DNA of 64,000 nt. It comes from Pontiella sulfatireligans. Lineage in GTDB: Bacteria > Verrucomicrobiota > Kiritimatiellia > Kiritimatiellales > Pontiellaceae. The stretch covers positions 248,001 through 312,000 of the forward strand of contig NZ_CAAHFH010000001.1 in assembly GCF_900890705.1 (NCBI RefSeq), written 5' to 3'. Below the pieces are notes generated by a model, which saw only the letters and a program-made list of their open reading frames with translations, was not told the origin of the DNA and made no database searches. The stretch's first letter is position 1; each line of letters opens with the position of its first letter. A program made the translations under genes and the position numbers. Below are positions 18,112 to 27,011 of the stretch, in pieces.

Positions 18112-20190
18112 ATGATTTATTCGAAACCGTTTTTATCTGCGATTACCCTGTTATTTATTCTGACGGCGTTCCTTCCGGATGAGGCATCAGCCCGGACGAA
18201 AGGCCGTGAGCTGATCCGTAACATGGACTATATCGAAGCAACGGCCGTCAATAAATACAACTGGGAGGATCCGGCGGCAAAGCACATGGTGCTCGACAGT
18301 GTGCAGGGCGAACTGACGGCGCGGGAGCTGGAAGGGCTGAAGCAATACCTCCTGAATGCCTGGGAACCGACGCACAATGCGGTGAACTATTATTTCCGGA
18401 AACGGTCAAACAGCTATGCGCTGGAATGGATCTACGAAAAGGATCAGGATCTTGCGCTGGTGAATCGGGCCATTGAACTGGCGCAGAAGTCCATCGACTA
18501 TCGGAATGATAATATCGGGAATGTTGATCCGCGGTACACCTCCTATAAAATCAGCTACGACCGCAGTGTCGCGCCGGTCTGGCCGAACTATAAGGAACTT
18601 GAAGTCTATGAAGACGGTTCCCTTGGCCTGGCGCCGGGCGCCGGCGGATTTGCCGGCCTGGATGTCATTTCGGTGCCGGTGAGGATGATTGCATCTGACC
18701 CCTCCATCTGGGAGAAGCAATATAATGGGAACACCTACCTTGACATTGCTTTGCGGCTGGCTGGAGAAGCACAGAAGACGCTGGACTATACCTACCGTGT
18801 TTTTGTGGGGGTCGATGAGCTGATCCGCTATCCCGACACCATGCAACGTGAAGAGTGGCATGGGGGAGTCTATATTTATAATCGTGTGTTTCCGATCATG
18901 TCCGGTGCGATTGCCCTAGCCGAGGCGTATGAAGCCTTCGGTATACATCCTGAATATGTGGCGAAAATTGACCGTGTGAATCAGGCCATGATCGATTTTC
19001 TGCTGGGTCAGATGGTCTACTTCGAAGCCAATGGAAAAGAGTGTGTCTTTTATCCCTACAGCGATTATTCGAGGAAAAAGAATCCGGATCAGTCGGAGGA
19101 TTTTACGCACGGTTCATTTGATTCGCGGGATTTTCAGCTTTTTTACCGGAGCGGACGCTACGGTTTCCCCGAGCGGGTCGTCCATGCCATGGCCAACACG
19201 CTGGTTGAAGTTGCCGACAAGGGCAATGGTAAATTTGCAGAGCGTCTAAACGGTAAAGGAGCGGTGAAGAAGGGGACGCCGATTTCCTATGATGGCTATA
19301 TCTGGTACGCGGCCTACCGTCCGGAAATCTATGACATACTTATCGATTATACCCTCACGAACGGGATTACCCGGAAAGAGGGCATTTACGACTCCTACTG
19401 CCTGTTTGAAATCCTGAAGCTGAAGGACACGATCGCGAAAAAACCAAAGCTGATCTATTCCAATTCATTCGATGATGCAACAGCTCTGGAGGATTGGATC
19501 ATGGAGGGGCCGGGACATGCCTCTGTTCAGGATGGCAAACTGCTGCTGCATAGCCGCTATGCAAAACAGACGCAGAAATTCCGGGACGAGGGCGGCAGCG
19601 AAACAGCGGCGCGCGATTTTGTTGAAGAGCTGATGCGGAACGATGTTGGAGAAGAGGGCGTTAAGGCGTTAACCGTGGATGGAAAATTCCAGAACGCTCA
19701 TTTTGTGCTGTGGAACAAAAACCCGGCGCCGGAAAATTATATTTTTGAATGCGATTTTCAGAGTCTGAATACATACCCGCTGCATATGATTATGTTCAGC
19801 CATTTGGGTTTGGGCGGGGAGAGTGTATTTGATCCGGGGCTCAAGCCGCGCAATGGAATTGCCGGACGATACACCAAGGGGGATCTGGTCGGATACCGCA
19901 TCAGTTATTTTCATCCGCAGCGCGAAACATCCAATCTTCGGAAAAGTCCGGAAAAGAAGATTCTGATTACCGGGGGCGATGGAACGGATGAGAATCCCGA
20001 CAGGGTGCATAAGCTCCGAATTACCAAGATCGGAAATAAAGTGGAGTGGACGATCAACGGTAAAAAATCATTCACCTACATCGAAGAAAACCCTGAAAAG
20101 GTGCTGGGCGGCGGATATTTTGCCATCCGCTTGATGAATCCGGCCATGGGACTGTACGACAATGTTAAAATTTACGCGCTGGATGGTTAA
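18112..20190 (+). CDS. Toroid protein with C-terminal DUF1961 domain
   Basis: 692 residues, exported (signal peptide to about residue 27, A-S-A-R). Residues about 30-435 are helix-rich and look like an alpha/alpha toroid, with Y-R-N-D-N, S-Y-D-R-S-V-A-P-V-W-P-N-Y, E-W-H-G-G-V-Y-I-Y-N-R-V and F-T-H-G-S-F-D-S-R-D-F. Residues about 445-692 match DUF1961, a beta-sandwich seen in YesU-like proteins: L-I-Y-S-N-S-F-D-D, H-F-V-L-W-N-K, G-Y-R-I-S-Y-F, N-L-R-K-S-P. The enzymatic role is unknown; a lyase or glycosidase is plausible. It follows the sulfatase by 26 bp and precedes the PL8 by 2 bp. A destroyed paralogue lies at 51900-56328. Confidence 0.75.
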   Translation: MIYSKPFLSAITLLFILTAFLPDEASARTKGRELIRNMDYIEATAVNKYNWEDPAAKHMVLDSVQGELTARELEGLKQYLLNAWEPTHNAVNYYFRKRSNSYALEWIYEKDQDLALVNRAIELAQKSIDYRNDNIGNVDPRYTSYKISYDRSVAPVWPNYKELEVYEDGSLGLAPGAGGFAGLDVISVPVRMIASDPSIWEKQYNGNTYLDIALRLAGEAQKTLDYTYRVFVGVDELIRYPDTMQREEWHGGVYIYNRVFPIMSGAIALAEAYEAFGIHPEYVAKIDRVNQAMIDFLLGQMVYFEANGKECVFYPYSDYSRKKNPDQSEDFTHGSFDSRDFQLFYRSGRYGFPERVVHAMANTLVEVADKGNGKFAERLNGKGAVKKGTPISYDGYIWYAAYRPEIYDILIDYTLTNGITRKEGIYDSYCLFEILKLKDTIAKKPKLIYSNSFDDATALEDWIMEGPGHASVQDGKLLLHSRYAKQTQKFRDEGGSETAARDFVEELMRNDVGEEGVKALTVDGKFQNAHFVLWNKNPAPENYIFECDFQSLNTYPLHMIMFSHLGLGGESVFDPGLKPRNGIAGRYTKGDLVGYRISYFHPQRETSNLRKSPEKKILITGGDGTDENPDRVHKLRITKIGNKVEWTINGKKSFTYIEENPEKVLGGGYFAIRLMNPAMGLYDNVKIYALDG

Positions 20191-20192
20191 CA

Positions 20193-23100
20193 ATGGCTAG
20201 ACGGAAATTTGCTGCCACGTTGTGTTTTGCGATGCTGGCCTATTGCGCGAATGCGTATGAGGTGCAGCCCTATACGCCCGTCACCAACAGCCCGGCGCAG
20301 TTGGCCGCCAAACAGGCGGCGCTGACTGCGCTGCGCTCCGAGTGGGACGGCGATAACTATCCAACACAAAGCCGAATTTCCGGGATTCTCTCGGACAACG
20401 GCATTTCGAATCCGTCATCGGTTCCCGCAAATTTTAATTTGGACGGTTCGTGGCATTTGAGCCTGCCGACCGGGGCTTCGCTGTCCGAATCGCAATACGA
20501 TACGCACCGGGCCTATTTCTTTGACCTGCTCGCTCTGGCCTGGCTGGACGAATTTCAGGGGGTGGATCACAGTCAGACCATCTACGATTCGCTCGCCTGG
20601 TATTTCGACAACGGCTATGCTGCGCCGCACGAATACCACGAGACCTTTAGCTATCACAATCCGGAGAAGCATCTTTGCGGTATCATGGTGCTGGTCGGCC
20701 TGTTGATGTTTGATGAAATCCACGCCGACCGCGCAACCGATCCGGACGTGGAAGATGTTTTTCAGGACATGCGCGCGTTCGGCCGCGCAACCATTCAGGC
20801 CTCTCCCCAAATTCGAGGAGCCAACTGGTCGTACCGTATCGACAACTGCTTGCGCTACATCCTTTTCACTGATCAGGTGGCCGACATAGATGAATATGCG
20901 TACCACTGGAAAAAGGCGCTCAGCTTCAACCGCTGGGAAGAGGAGAGCGACGGCATCCATCCGGACTGGAGCATGATGCACCATGGCGACCAGAATTACT
21001 GGGGCATGTACGGCATTTCCTGGACCAGTCGCGTCATCGAATTCGGCGAACTGTTTGCGGACAAGCCCTGGGCCTATGAAGGCGACAATCTCGATTTTAT
21101 CGCCAACTGCATGATCGAAGGAACACGATGGGTCATGTTCCGCGGTGCGGTTGAGTATACGTCGGCTCCCAAGCGGGGCTCGACGTTGCTGGCCCGCACC
21201 GATGATGTTGCGGAAGAGTTCAAGGCGCTTTACCAACGGCTGATTTCAATCGGCGACGACTCGCTGACCCGTAAGACCGAGCTGATCGATCTGGAGCAGA
21301 ATATGATTCTGCCGTACTGGAGCACGGGCGGCTCCGTGCCGCCGACGACGCCGGAGTTCGAAGGGCACCGCTATTTCTGGAATACAGAATATCAGGCGCA
21401 TCGCCGGTCGAACTTCGGAATCTATACCCGCCGTTGCTCACAGCGCGCCCGCGCGCCGGCCAGTCGCGACGGAGCTCCGCTGCACCTCAACTATGGCGCC
21501 GGCTACACGCCCATTGTGCGGCGCGGCGACGAGCTGCGCTTCAGTCGCCTCGGCTGGGACTTCCGCCATGTGCCGGGCACCACCGTGGAGCAGGGAAAGG
21601 ATATTTCCGGGGGCTTCGCCGGCTCGCAAACCAGGGGGCTGAACCTTTTCTCCGGCGCGGTTACCGACGGCCAGTACGGCTGCGGCGCATTTGAAATGAA
21701 CCTGGTCGATTTCAATGACAACGGAACCTATGAACATATAAACGGCGCCGGCGCGCTGAAGGCCAACTTTTTCTTCGACGATGGAATGGTGGCCCTCGGC
21801 CAGGACGTTGAGCGCATCTCAACCGTCGATGGAACGCAGGACAGCATCTTGACCACCATTAACAACGTCCGTCGTCTCACCGACGTGGTGTACTCTGTTG
21901 ACGGCGCGGCGCAGACCACCGTTTCGCCGTCCGTCGCATCCGAACAGCGGTTCACGGTTACATCGAATGCATGGTTCCATCACGATGGCATGGGCTATGT
22001 CATCTGGCCGTCCGCCTCGCCGGCGACGGAGCTGGTCATGTCGCTTGGCGACCGTCCGTTTAACTCCTACATGGCCGTCGACAACGAATGGGAAGATATT
22101 GTTAAAGACGAACTCGGCACCGCCGTGTGGAACGGAGGTGTTCTCGACATGTTTCGCCTTTGGATCGACCACGGAACGAACCCGGCTTCTGATACCTATG
22201 CCTATGCGGTGCTGCCGGACTGCACACTTGCGGAGTTGCAGGCGTGGGTTGCCGCGCCTCCTGTGCAGATTGCCGCCAACACCAACGGCATTCAGGCTGT
22301 CGCCAACACTAACGCAGGTGTCTACTACGCCTCCTTCGAGGCGGCCGGAACGGCCGACTTCGGCGGTGGAAAAACCATCACCGCCGACCGACCGCTGATG
22401 GTGATGGCGCGCCGCCGGGCGGGTGCATTTGAGTTCACGGCCTCCAACCCGACGCATCGCGGCCTGCGCAATTCCTATGTCCCGGGCAGCGGCTCCACCA
22501 TCGGCACGCTGTTTGTGAACCCGATCAGCGTGGGGCTGGCCGGATTTGATGCGGGCGACAGTGTTGATTTCCAATTTCTCACGGAGCGCGGCGAAGAGGG
22601 CGCGTCTGTTTCTGCCGCCACCATCCCTTTGTCCGATGCTCTGGGCGTATTTTCCGATTGGGAATTTGATGTGCTTGGTGCCGGTGGAGTTGATTCCGGC
22701 ACAACGGCTACAGACTGGGGATCTGAAACACCGGAAACAGCAGCTCCTGCCTGGACGGTATCGCTGCTGGGCAGCGATGCGGAGTCCGGACTGACTGTAG
22801 AAGGCGGCACTCTGGTGCTGACCGGTAAAGCGGATGCCGGTGGCGGCATCAGCGAAGCCGTCCTGCCGTTCGGCAAAGACTGTGCGCGTGGTGCCATCGC
22901 CGCTTCGCTCGGCCTCAACTCCGGCTCCACCTGGACAGCCGCCAAATTCAATCTCGTCAATATTTCCGGCGGCACAACCAACCACCTTGTCGACGTCAAC
23001 ATCCAGCGCGACGGCAGCAATACTAAAAACTTGATCACCACAGGTAGCGGCAGCGCCTCCATCGATGGCACGTGGGAGGATGCCAGTCACGATCTTGAAA

Positions 23101-23651
23101 TCGAATGGAACAACGGCATTGCCGACATCCGGCTCACCGGCCTCGACAGCGGAACCGTTATCCTGCTCAGCCAATCCTTTCTTGAAGACATGATTCCCAA
23201 TGCCTTGCTGATTCGCGCCGGCTCCGATTCCGATACAAAGGCCCGCCGCCTGCAGATCGATCGGCTCAGTATCCAGTTGCCGCTTGCCGGCTACACCAAG
23301 TGGGTCGAAGACTATGGACTGTCCGGAAGCCCCGATGCCGACCCGGAATATGATTTCGACGGCGACGGCTTCGACAATCTTTCGGAGTTTATTGCCGGAA
23401 CCGACCCAACGCTTTCGTCCGTTTTTCCAACCATTGGAAACGCCTTTTTCCACCCATTGGAAAACAACTTTATTATCGAGTGGGACAGCCGGGAAGGGCG
23501 TGTTTACGACGTCTATTATTCCAACAGCCTGACTGGAACCTTCTCCCGAATCGAAAGCAATCTGGTCTTTCCTGCCAACAGCTATACTGCTCTGGTCAAC
23601 CGGGCGGATTTCGCCGGCTATTACCGCTTGGATGTGCGACTTAACCAATAG
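20193..23651 (+). CDS. PL8-family polysaccharide lyase with C-terminal beta domains
   Basis: 1152 residues, exported (cleavage near C-A-N-A-Y). Residues about 25-780 follow the PL8 fold of chondroitin AC, hyaluronan and xanthan lyases. Likely catalytic residues: Asn211 (G-A-N-W), His264 (M-H-H-G-D) and Tyr273 (G-M-Y-G); the His-to-Tyr spacing of nine equals that of chondroitin AC lyase His225/Tyr234. Later landmarks are H-V-P-G-T-T-V-E-Q and D-D-G-M-V-A-L-G. Residues about 810-1030 resemble the ectodomain of the PEP-CTERM protein at 106. A D-F-D-G-D-G-F-D-N-L-S repeat and a module ending Y-R-L-D-V-R-L complete it. Expected to cut a uronic-acid-containing chain by beta-elimination. Paralogues at 56505 and 58943 lack these tails. 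Confidence 0.9.
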   Translation: MARRKFAATLCFAMLAYCANAYEVQPYTPVTNSPAQLAAKQAALTALRSEWDGDNYPTQSRISGILSDNGISNPSSVPANFNLDGSWHLSLPTGASLSESQYDTHRAYFFDLLALAWLDEFQGVDHSQTIYDSLAWYFDNGYAAPHEYHETFSYHNPEKHLCGIMVLVGLLMFDEIHADRATDPDVEDVFQDMRAFGRATIQASPQIRGANWSYRIDNCLRYILFTDQVADIDEYAYHWKKALSFNRWEEESDGIHPDWSMMHHGDQNYWGMYGISWTSRVIEFGELFADKPWAYEGDNLDFIANCMIEGTRWVMFRGAVEYTSAPKRGSTLLARTDDVAEEFKALYQRLISIGDDSLTRKTELIDLEQNMILPYWSTGGSVPPTTPEFEGHRYFWNTEYQAHRRSNFGIYTRRCSQRARAPASRDGAPLHLNYGAGYTPIVRRGDELRFSRLGWDFRHVPGTTVEQGKDISGGFAGSQTRGLNLFSGAVTDGQYGCGAFEMNLVDFNDNGTYEHINGAGALKANFFFDDGMVALGQDVERISTVDGTQDSILTTINNVRRLTDVVYSVDGAAQTTVSPSVASEQRFTVTSNAWFHHDGMGYVIWPSASPATELVMSLGDRPFNSYMAVDNEWEDIVKDELGTAVWNGGVLDMFRLWIDHGTNPASDTYAYAVLPDCTLAELQAWVAAPPVQIAANTNGIQAVANTNAGVYYASFEAAGTADFGGGKTITADRPLMVMARRRAGAFEFTASNPTHRGLRNSYVPGSGSTIGTLFVNPISVGLAGFDAGDSVDFQFLTERGEEGASVSAATIPLSDALGVFSDWEFDVLGAGGVDSGTTATDWGSETPETAAPAWTVSLLGSDAESGLTVEGGTLVLTGKADAGGGISEAVLPFGKDCARGAIAASLGLNSGSTWTAAKFNLVNISGGTTNHLVDVNIQRDGSNTKNLITTGSGSASIDGTWEDASHDLEIEWNNGIADIRLTGLDSGTVILLSQSFLEDMIPNALLIRAGSDSDTKARRLQIDRLSIQLPLAGYTKWVEDYGLSGSPDADPEYDFDGDGFDNLSEFIAGTDPTLSSVFPTIGNAFFHPLENNFIIEWDSREGRVYDVYYSNSLTGTFSRIESNLVFPANSYTALVNRADFAGYYRLDVRLNQ

Positions 23652-23706
23652 CGATATCCGGCTCTTTACACGGCTGTTGCATGTTGGACGGGTTGCCTTC
23701 CGGCTC

Positions 23707-23771
23707 TGCGCAAATATGGAGTTATTATTGCGCAAATGGGGGCTTTTTATTTTTCTCCCGACAGTTATTCT
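23707..23771 (+). promoter_or_regulatory. Tandem 22-bp-phased operator and promoter (site E)
   Basis: Two perfect TGCGCAAA copies at 23707-23714 and 23729-23736. TATTCT at 23766-23771 lies 29 bp downstream. It precedes the large modular protein at 23835. Confidence 0.75.
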
Positions 23772-23834
23772 TATCACCATGCGGATAGAAGAGTGGTATA
23801 GGATTGCTCGGTCTGCACGCTTGGAGGAATATAA

Positions 23835-26800
23835 ATGATGAAAAATCGAATATTGAAAATGTGTTTATCCGTTGCTCTTTGTTTCGCTTCTGCTGCTGGA
23901 ATTGCTTCAGCGATCGACGTCCCGATCAATGACGCAATTAGTTCGTTCGAATTCGTTGATCTGGCAAATACGACGGCACCCACGAACGATCAGCTCATCG
24001 CCGATAGCGAGGGATGGACGGTCATAGCGGACGTTGATACCGCCAATAAGCCGCGTACATTCAATAGTGGTACCGTTCCGGATGGAGCATTCTCTTTTGC
24101 GGCTAACCCGAAGAACGCGGGTGACTTGATTCACCTGCAATCGACTCCGATCGGTCATTCGTTGGTTGAGGGTGAGAATTACCAATTCTCGGTCGATATT
24201 TATCGTGGTAACATTTCCGGTAAGCCGGAATGGGCATTAGAGGTATACACCGCTGACACCAACCTGTTGGGTGCCGTTACCAATGCCGTATCGGCTACAA
24301 CAACCTGGGAAACGTTCTCAGGCACCTTCACCGTTGGCGCCGCTGACGCGGGTAAAGATGTTTTCTTCAGGCTGCTCCGCGATTCGACGATCGGCACGAT
24401 GGTTCCAAAGGGCGGAAACGCTGACAACATTGTTCTGGAAACCATATTGACTTCCGGAATTTCTGATTCAGCCCGTGTGCTGGCCTTCAATGTGGACGGT
24501 GAAAAGTCGGATTTTGAATATGTTGCTGAGAATGTAGGACTCGACCTGAGCCTGACCGCCGCACTGAATGGCGATAGTGCCGGTGGTTCGACCGATGGCT
24601 CTTATGGTTCGTTCAAGGATCCGCTTGGAGCAGACAGCTCCTCAGAAGCTTATCCCTGGCGTGCCGAAGGCGCCAACTCGCTGGTGGCCGATGTGACCAT
24701 CACCAACAACTCTTCCCAAAGCCTGAAGCTGGATGGTCTTTATTTCGATGTTTTCCGCGATGCGGCTGATTCCGTCCGTCAGGTTAAACTGGACTATATC
24801 GGTGGCGACCTTGCAACCGGAACGGGAGCGATTTATAATTTCACGCTGGATACCACGGCCGCGATAAGCACATGGAAGTTTGTCGACCTGACCTTCGAAA
24901 CGGCCGGCAACGTAACCACCTCGCCAGATCTCGGTTTCAATGCGATGTCCGACGCAACGCTTGGTGCTGGTGAATCCGCTACGTTCCGTTTGACCCTGCA
25001 GACCTCGACGGATGCTGCAACGGAACCGTCGCAGATGCTGCTCGACAATATTGCGCTGATCGGCGACTTCTATGAAGACGATGTGCTGGTGGATTGGAGC
25101 AGCCCGGATATGTTCTTCGGCGACCAGGGCTCGGCGCTCTTAAGACTGGGCGGCAACACAGATGTGACTGCCGGAGATCTGTATATCCGCAACTATCTCC
25201 CAACGGCGCCGTTGTTTGATAGGGGCCAGGCCGAATACTACCAAAAGCAGGATATCTACGGCATCATGCAGACTGGAAATCAGGGTACAGGCGCTGAGAT
25301 CCGTCCCTTCAGATATTACAAGTTTACCGAAGCAAACACCTCACAGGGCAACCTGGTGATGACCGTTACTCCGGCCGGGGATGACCTCAACGGCACCGAC
25401 ATCTACCAGAGCACGATCATCCACTACATGGCGGATGATTTCTACGACAGCATCGGCGCCGGAGAAACCATCAGCTCATTGGCAATGAGCCTGGTTGAGC
25501 TGGATGCGGATGATGCGACGGTACGCTTTGCCGTGAAGAATGACGGGCAGTGGTACATCAGCTTTGCGAAAACGACATCCATCGGATCCTTCTCCCTCTC
25601 GACGCCTGCGTTAGAGGGAGCATGGGGTGCCCTGAGCGCGGCAGCCAGCGACTCCTCCTCCATGATGACGGCGGACGGCGTTGCCTTTGATACGGCAGGT
25701 GCCGCGTTCACCAATGTTGAAGCGGTCGGTTTCTTCGTGGAAGGCAGCGGCGGCGTGGCGGTGAATAAGGTACGGTTCAAATATGATTCCTTCACCGCCC
25801 TGGCCGGCCCGGCTCCGACCGAGTTCCCGGACGCGCAGGTGCTTGCATACAACACGGACGATAACCCCGATTATTTTGAATATGTCAAGAGCGGGGCCGA
25901 TGTCTCTGTTAATATTGTCAGCGCTCAGACCGGTCAATCATCGAATGGGTCTCTCGATGGCTCTTTTGGGTCATTCTACGATCCAGTTGGGGCAGACACC
26001 AACAGCGCTGCTCGTCCATGGAGAGGCCGCGGAACAGGAGACGCTTTTCTGATTGCCGAATTTACCGTATCCAATGTGCTGGAGGATTCCTCCATGCAGC
26101 TGGAAGGTTTCTATTTCGACTTTATGCGGCTAAATACGCAGGCACTGCGACAGGTCCAACTAGATTACGTTGGTGGAGACCTTTCCGGTGTTTCGAGTGG
26201 AATCGTGTATAGCGTGGCGGTTCAGACCAATGAGTTTGTGCAATATACCACCAATGATATTTCCGGCGGTATAACGAATGTGGTTACGGTTAACCCATGG
26301 GCTGACTTTGACTGGACATTTGCTGCCGAGGGCGCCACGCCTTCTGCTGAAGCGGTTACCTTCAATGCGATGGCGGATACCAGCCTGGCCTACGGCGAAT
26401 CCGCGACCTTCCGAATGAGCCTTATTCCATCAACCGATGCCGCAACCGAAACCGGCCAGGCATGGCTGGACAACCTTGCCTTGATTGGAAGTTTTCAGAT
26501 TGTCGGATTCAACGGGTGGGTCTCCAGCCCTCTCTTTGGGCTGGATGCCGCCGATCAGGATGCTGGGGATGACCCGGACGGCGACGGCCTGACTAACCTT
26601 GAGGAGTATGCTCGAGATGGTAATCCAAACGATATCTTCGATACAGGAACGGCTTCAACGATTGAGGTTGCCAGTGGTGTGTTTAACTATGTCTACCCAC
26701 AGCGCTCGGACGATGAAACCCTGAATTACTACGTGGAGTTGAATGATAATCTGGTTCACGGAACCTGGACGAACTCCGGCTATACGGTAACGGGAACGGA

Positions 26801-26894
26801 AGTGACCGGCGGAACATTGGACTTTGTTACCAACGAAGTTTCAACGGTAGTTGAAGACGCTCAGTTCATCCGACTGATCATCGAGCAGATGTAA
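23835..26894 (+). CDS. Large modular secreted protein, paralogue of 4511-7522
   Basis: 1019 residues, signal peptide to about residue 28 (A-S-A-I-D). Same domain order as the protein at 4511: domain A (E-F-V-D-L-A-N-T-T-A-P-T-N-D-Q-L-I), domain B, domain C (I-Y-G-I-M-Q-T-G-N, V-R-F-A-V-K-N-D-G-Q-W-Y-I-S-F), domain B again, a calcium-type D-D-P-D-G-D-G-L-T repeat and a C-terminal module ending F-I-R-L-I-I-E-Q-M. No enzyme motif. GGAGGAATATAA lies just upstream; ATG 23838 is an alternative start. Like its paralogue it leads a unit, is followed at once by a terminator, and precedes a GH29 and a sulfatase. A glycan-binding or structural role is inferred. Confidence 0.75.
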   Translation: MMKNRILKMCLSVALCFASAAGIASAIDVPINDAISSFEFVDLANTTAPTNDQLIADSEGWTVIADVDTANKPRTFNSGTVPDGAFSFAANPKNAGDLIHLQSTPIGHSLVEGENYQFSVDIYRGNISGKPEWALEVYTADTNLLGAVTNAVSATTTWETFSGTFTVGAADAGKDVFFRLLRDSTIGTMVPKGGNADNIVLETILTSGISDSARVLAFNVDGEKSDFEYVAENVGLDLSLTAALNGDSAGGSTDGSYGSFKDPLGADSSSEAYPWRAEGANSLVADVTITNNSSQSLKLDGLYFDVFRDAADSVRQVKLDYIGGDLATGTGAIYNFTLDTTAAISTWKFVDLTFETAGNVTTSPDLGFNAMSDATLGAGESATFRLTLQTSTDAATEPSQMLLDNIALIGDFYEDDVLVDWSSPDMFFGDQGSALLRLGGNTDVTAGDLYIRNYLPTAPLFDRGQAEYYQKQDIYGIMQTGNQGTGAEIRPFRYYKFTEANTSQGNLVMTVTPAGDDLNGTDIYQSTIIHYMADDFYDSIGAGETISSLAMSLVELDADDATVRFAVKNDGQWYISFAKTTSIGSFSLSTPALEGAWGALSAAASDSSSMMTADGVAFDTAGAAFTNVEAVGFFVEGSGGVAVNKVRFKYDSFTALAGPAPTEFPDAQVLAYNTDDNPDYFEYVKSGADVSVNIVSAQTGQSSNGSLDGSFGSFYDPVGADTNSAARPWRGRGTGDAFLIAEFTVSNVLEDSSMQLEGFYFDFMRLNTQALRQVQLDYVGGDLSGVSSGIVYSVAVQTNEFVQYTTNDISGGITNVVTVNPWADFDWTFAAEGATPSAEAVTFNAMADTSLAYGESATFRMSLIPSTDAATETGQAWLDNLALIGSFQIVGFNGWVSSPLFGLDAADQDAGDDPDGDGLTNLEEYARDGNPNDIFDTGTASTIEVASGVFNYVYPQRSDDETLNYYVELNDNLVHGTWTNSGYTVTGTEVTGGTLDFVTNEVSTVVEDAQFIRLIIEQM

Positions 26895-26918
26895 GATTAT
26901 ATTTCTCATCACACTGAG

Positions 26919-26950
26919 AGCCCCCGGCGTTTTGTCGGGGGCTTTTTATT
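26919..26950 (+). terminator. Rho-independent terminator after the modular protein
   Basis: AGCCCCCG pairs with CGGGGGCT around a short loop and is followed by TTTTATT. It lies upstream of the GH29 gene, which has only a single TTCGCAAA-like half motif (26949-26956) of its own. Confidence 0.85.
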
Positions 26951-27011
26951 CGCAAAATAGACGGTTGTGTTTAGTGTTGAAAACCTTCGGGATTAATGGC
27001 TTGGAGTTATT

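Noticed and set aside
21819..23780. A 653-codon open frame on the minus strand opposite the PL8 gene
   Set aside because: The plus strand holds the clear PL8 motifs and signal peptide; the minus frame has low-complexity Gly/Arg/Val composition typical of antisense frames in codon-biased genes.
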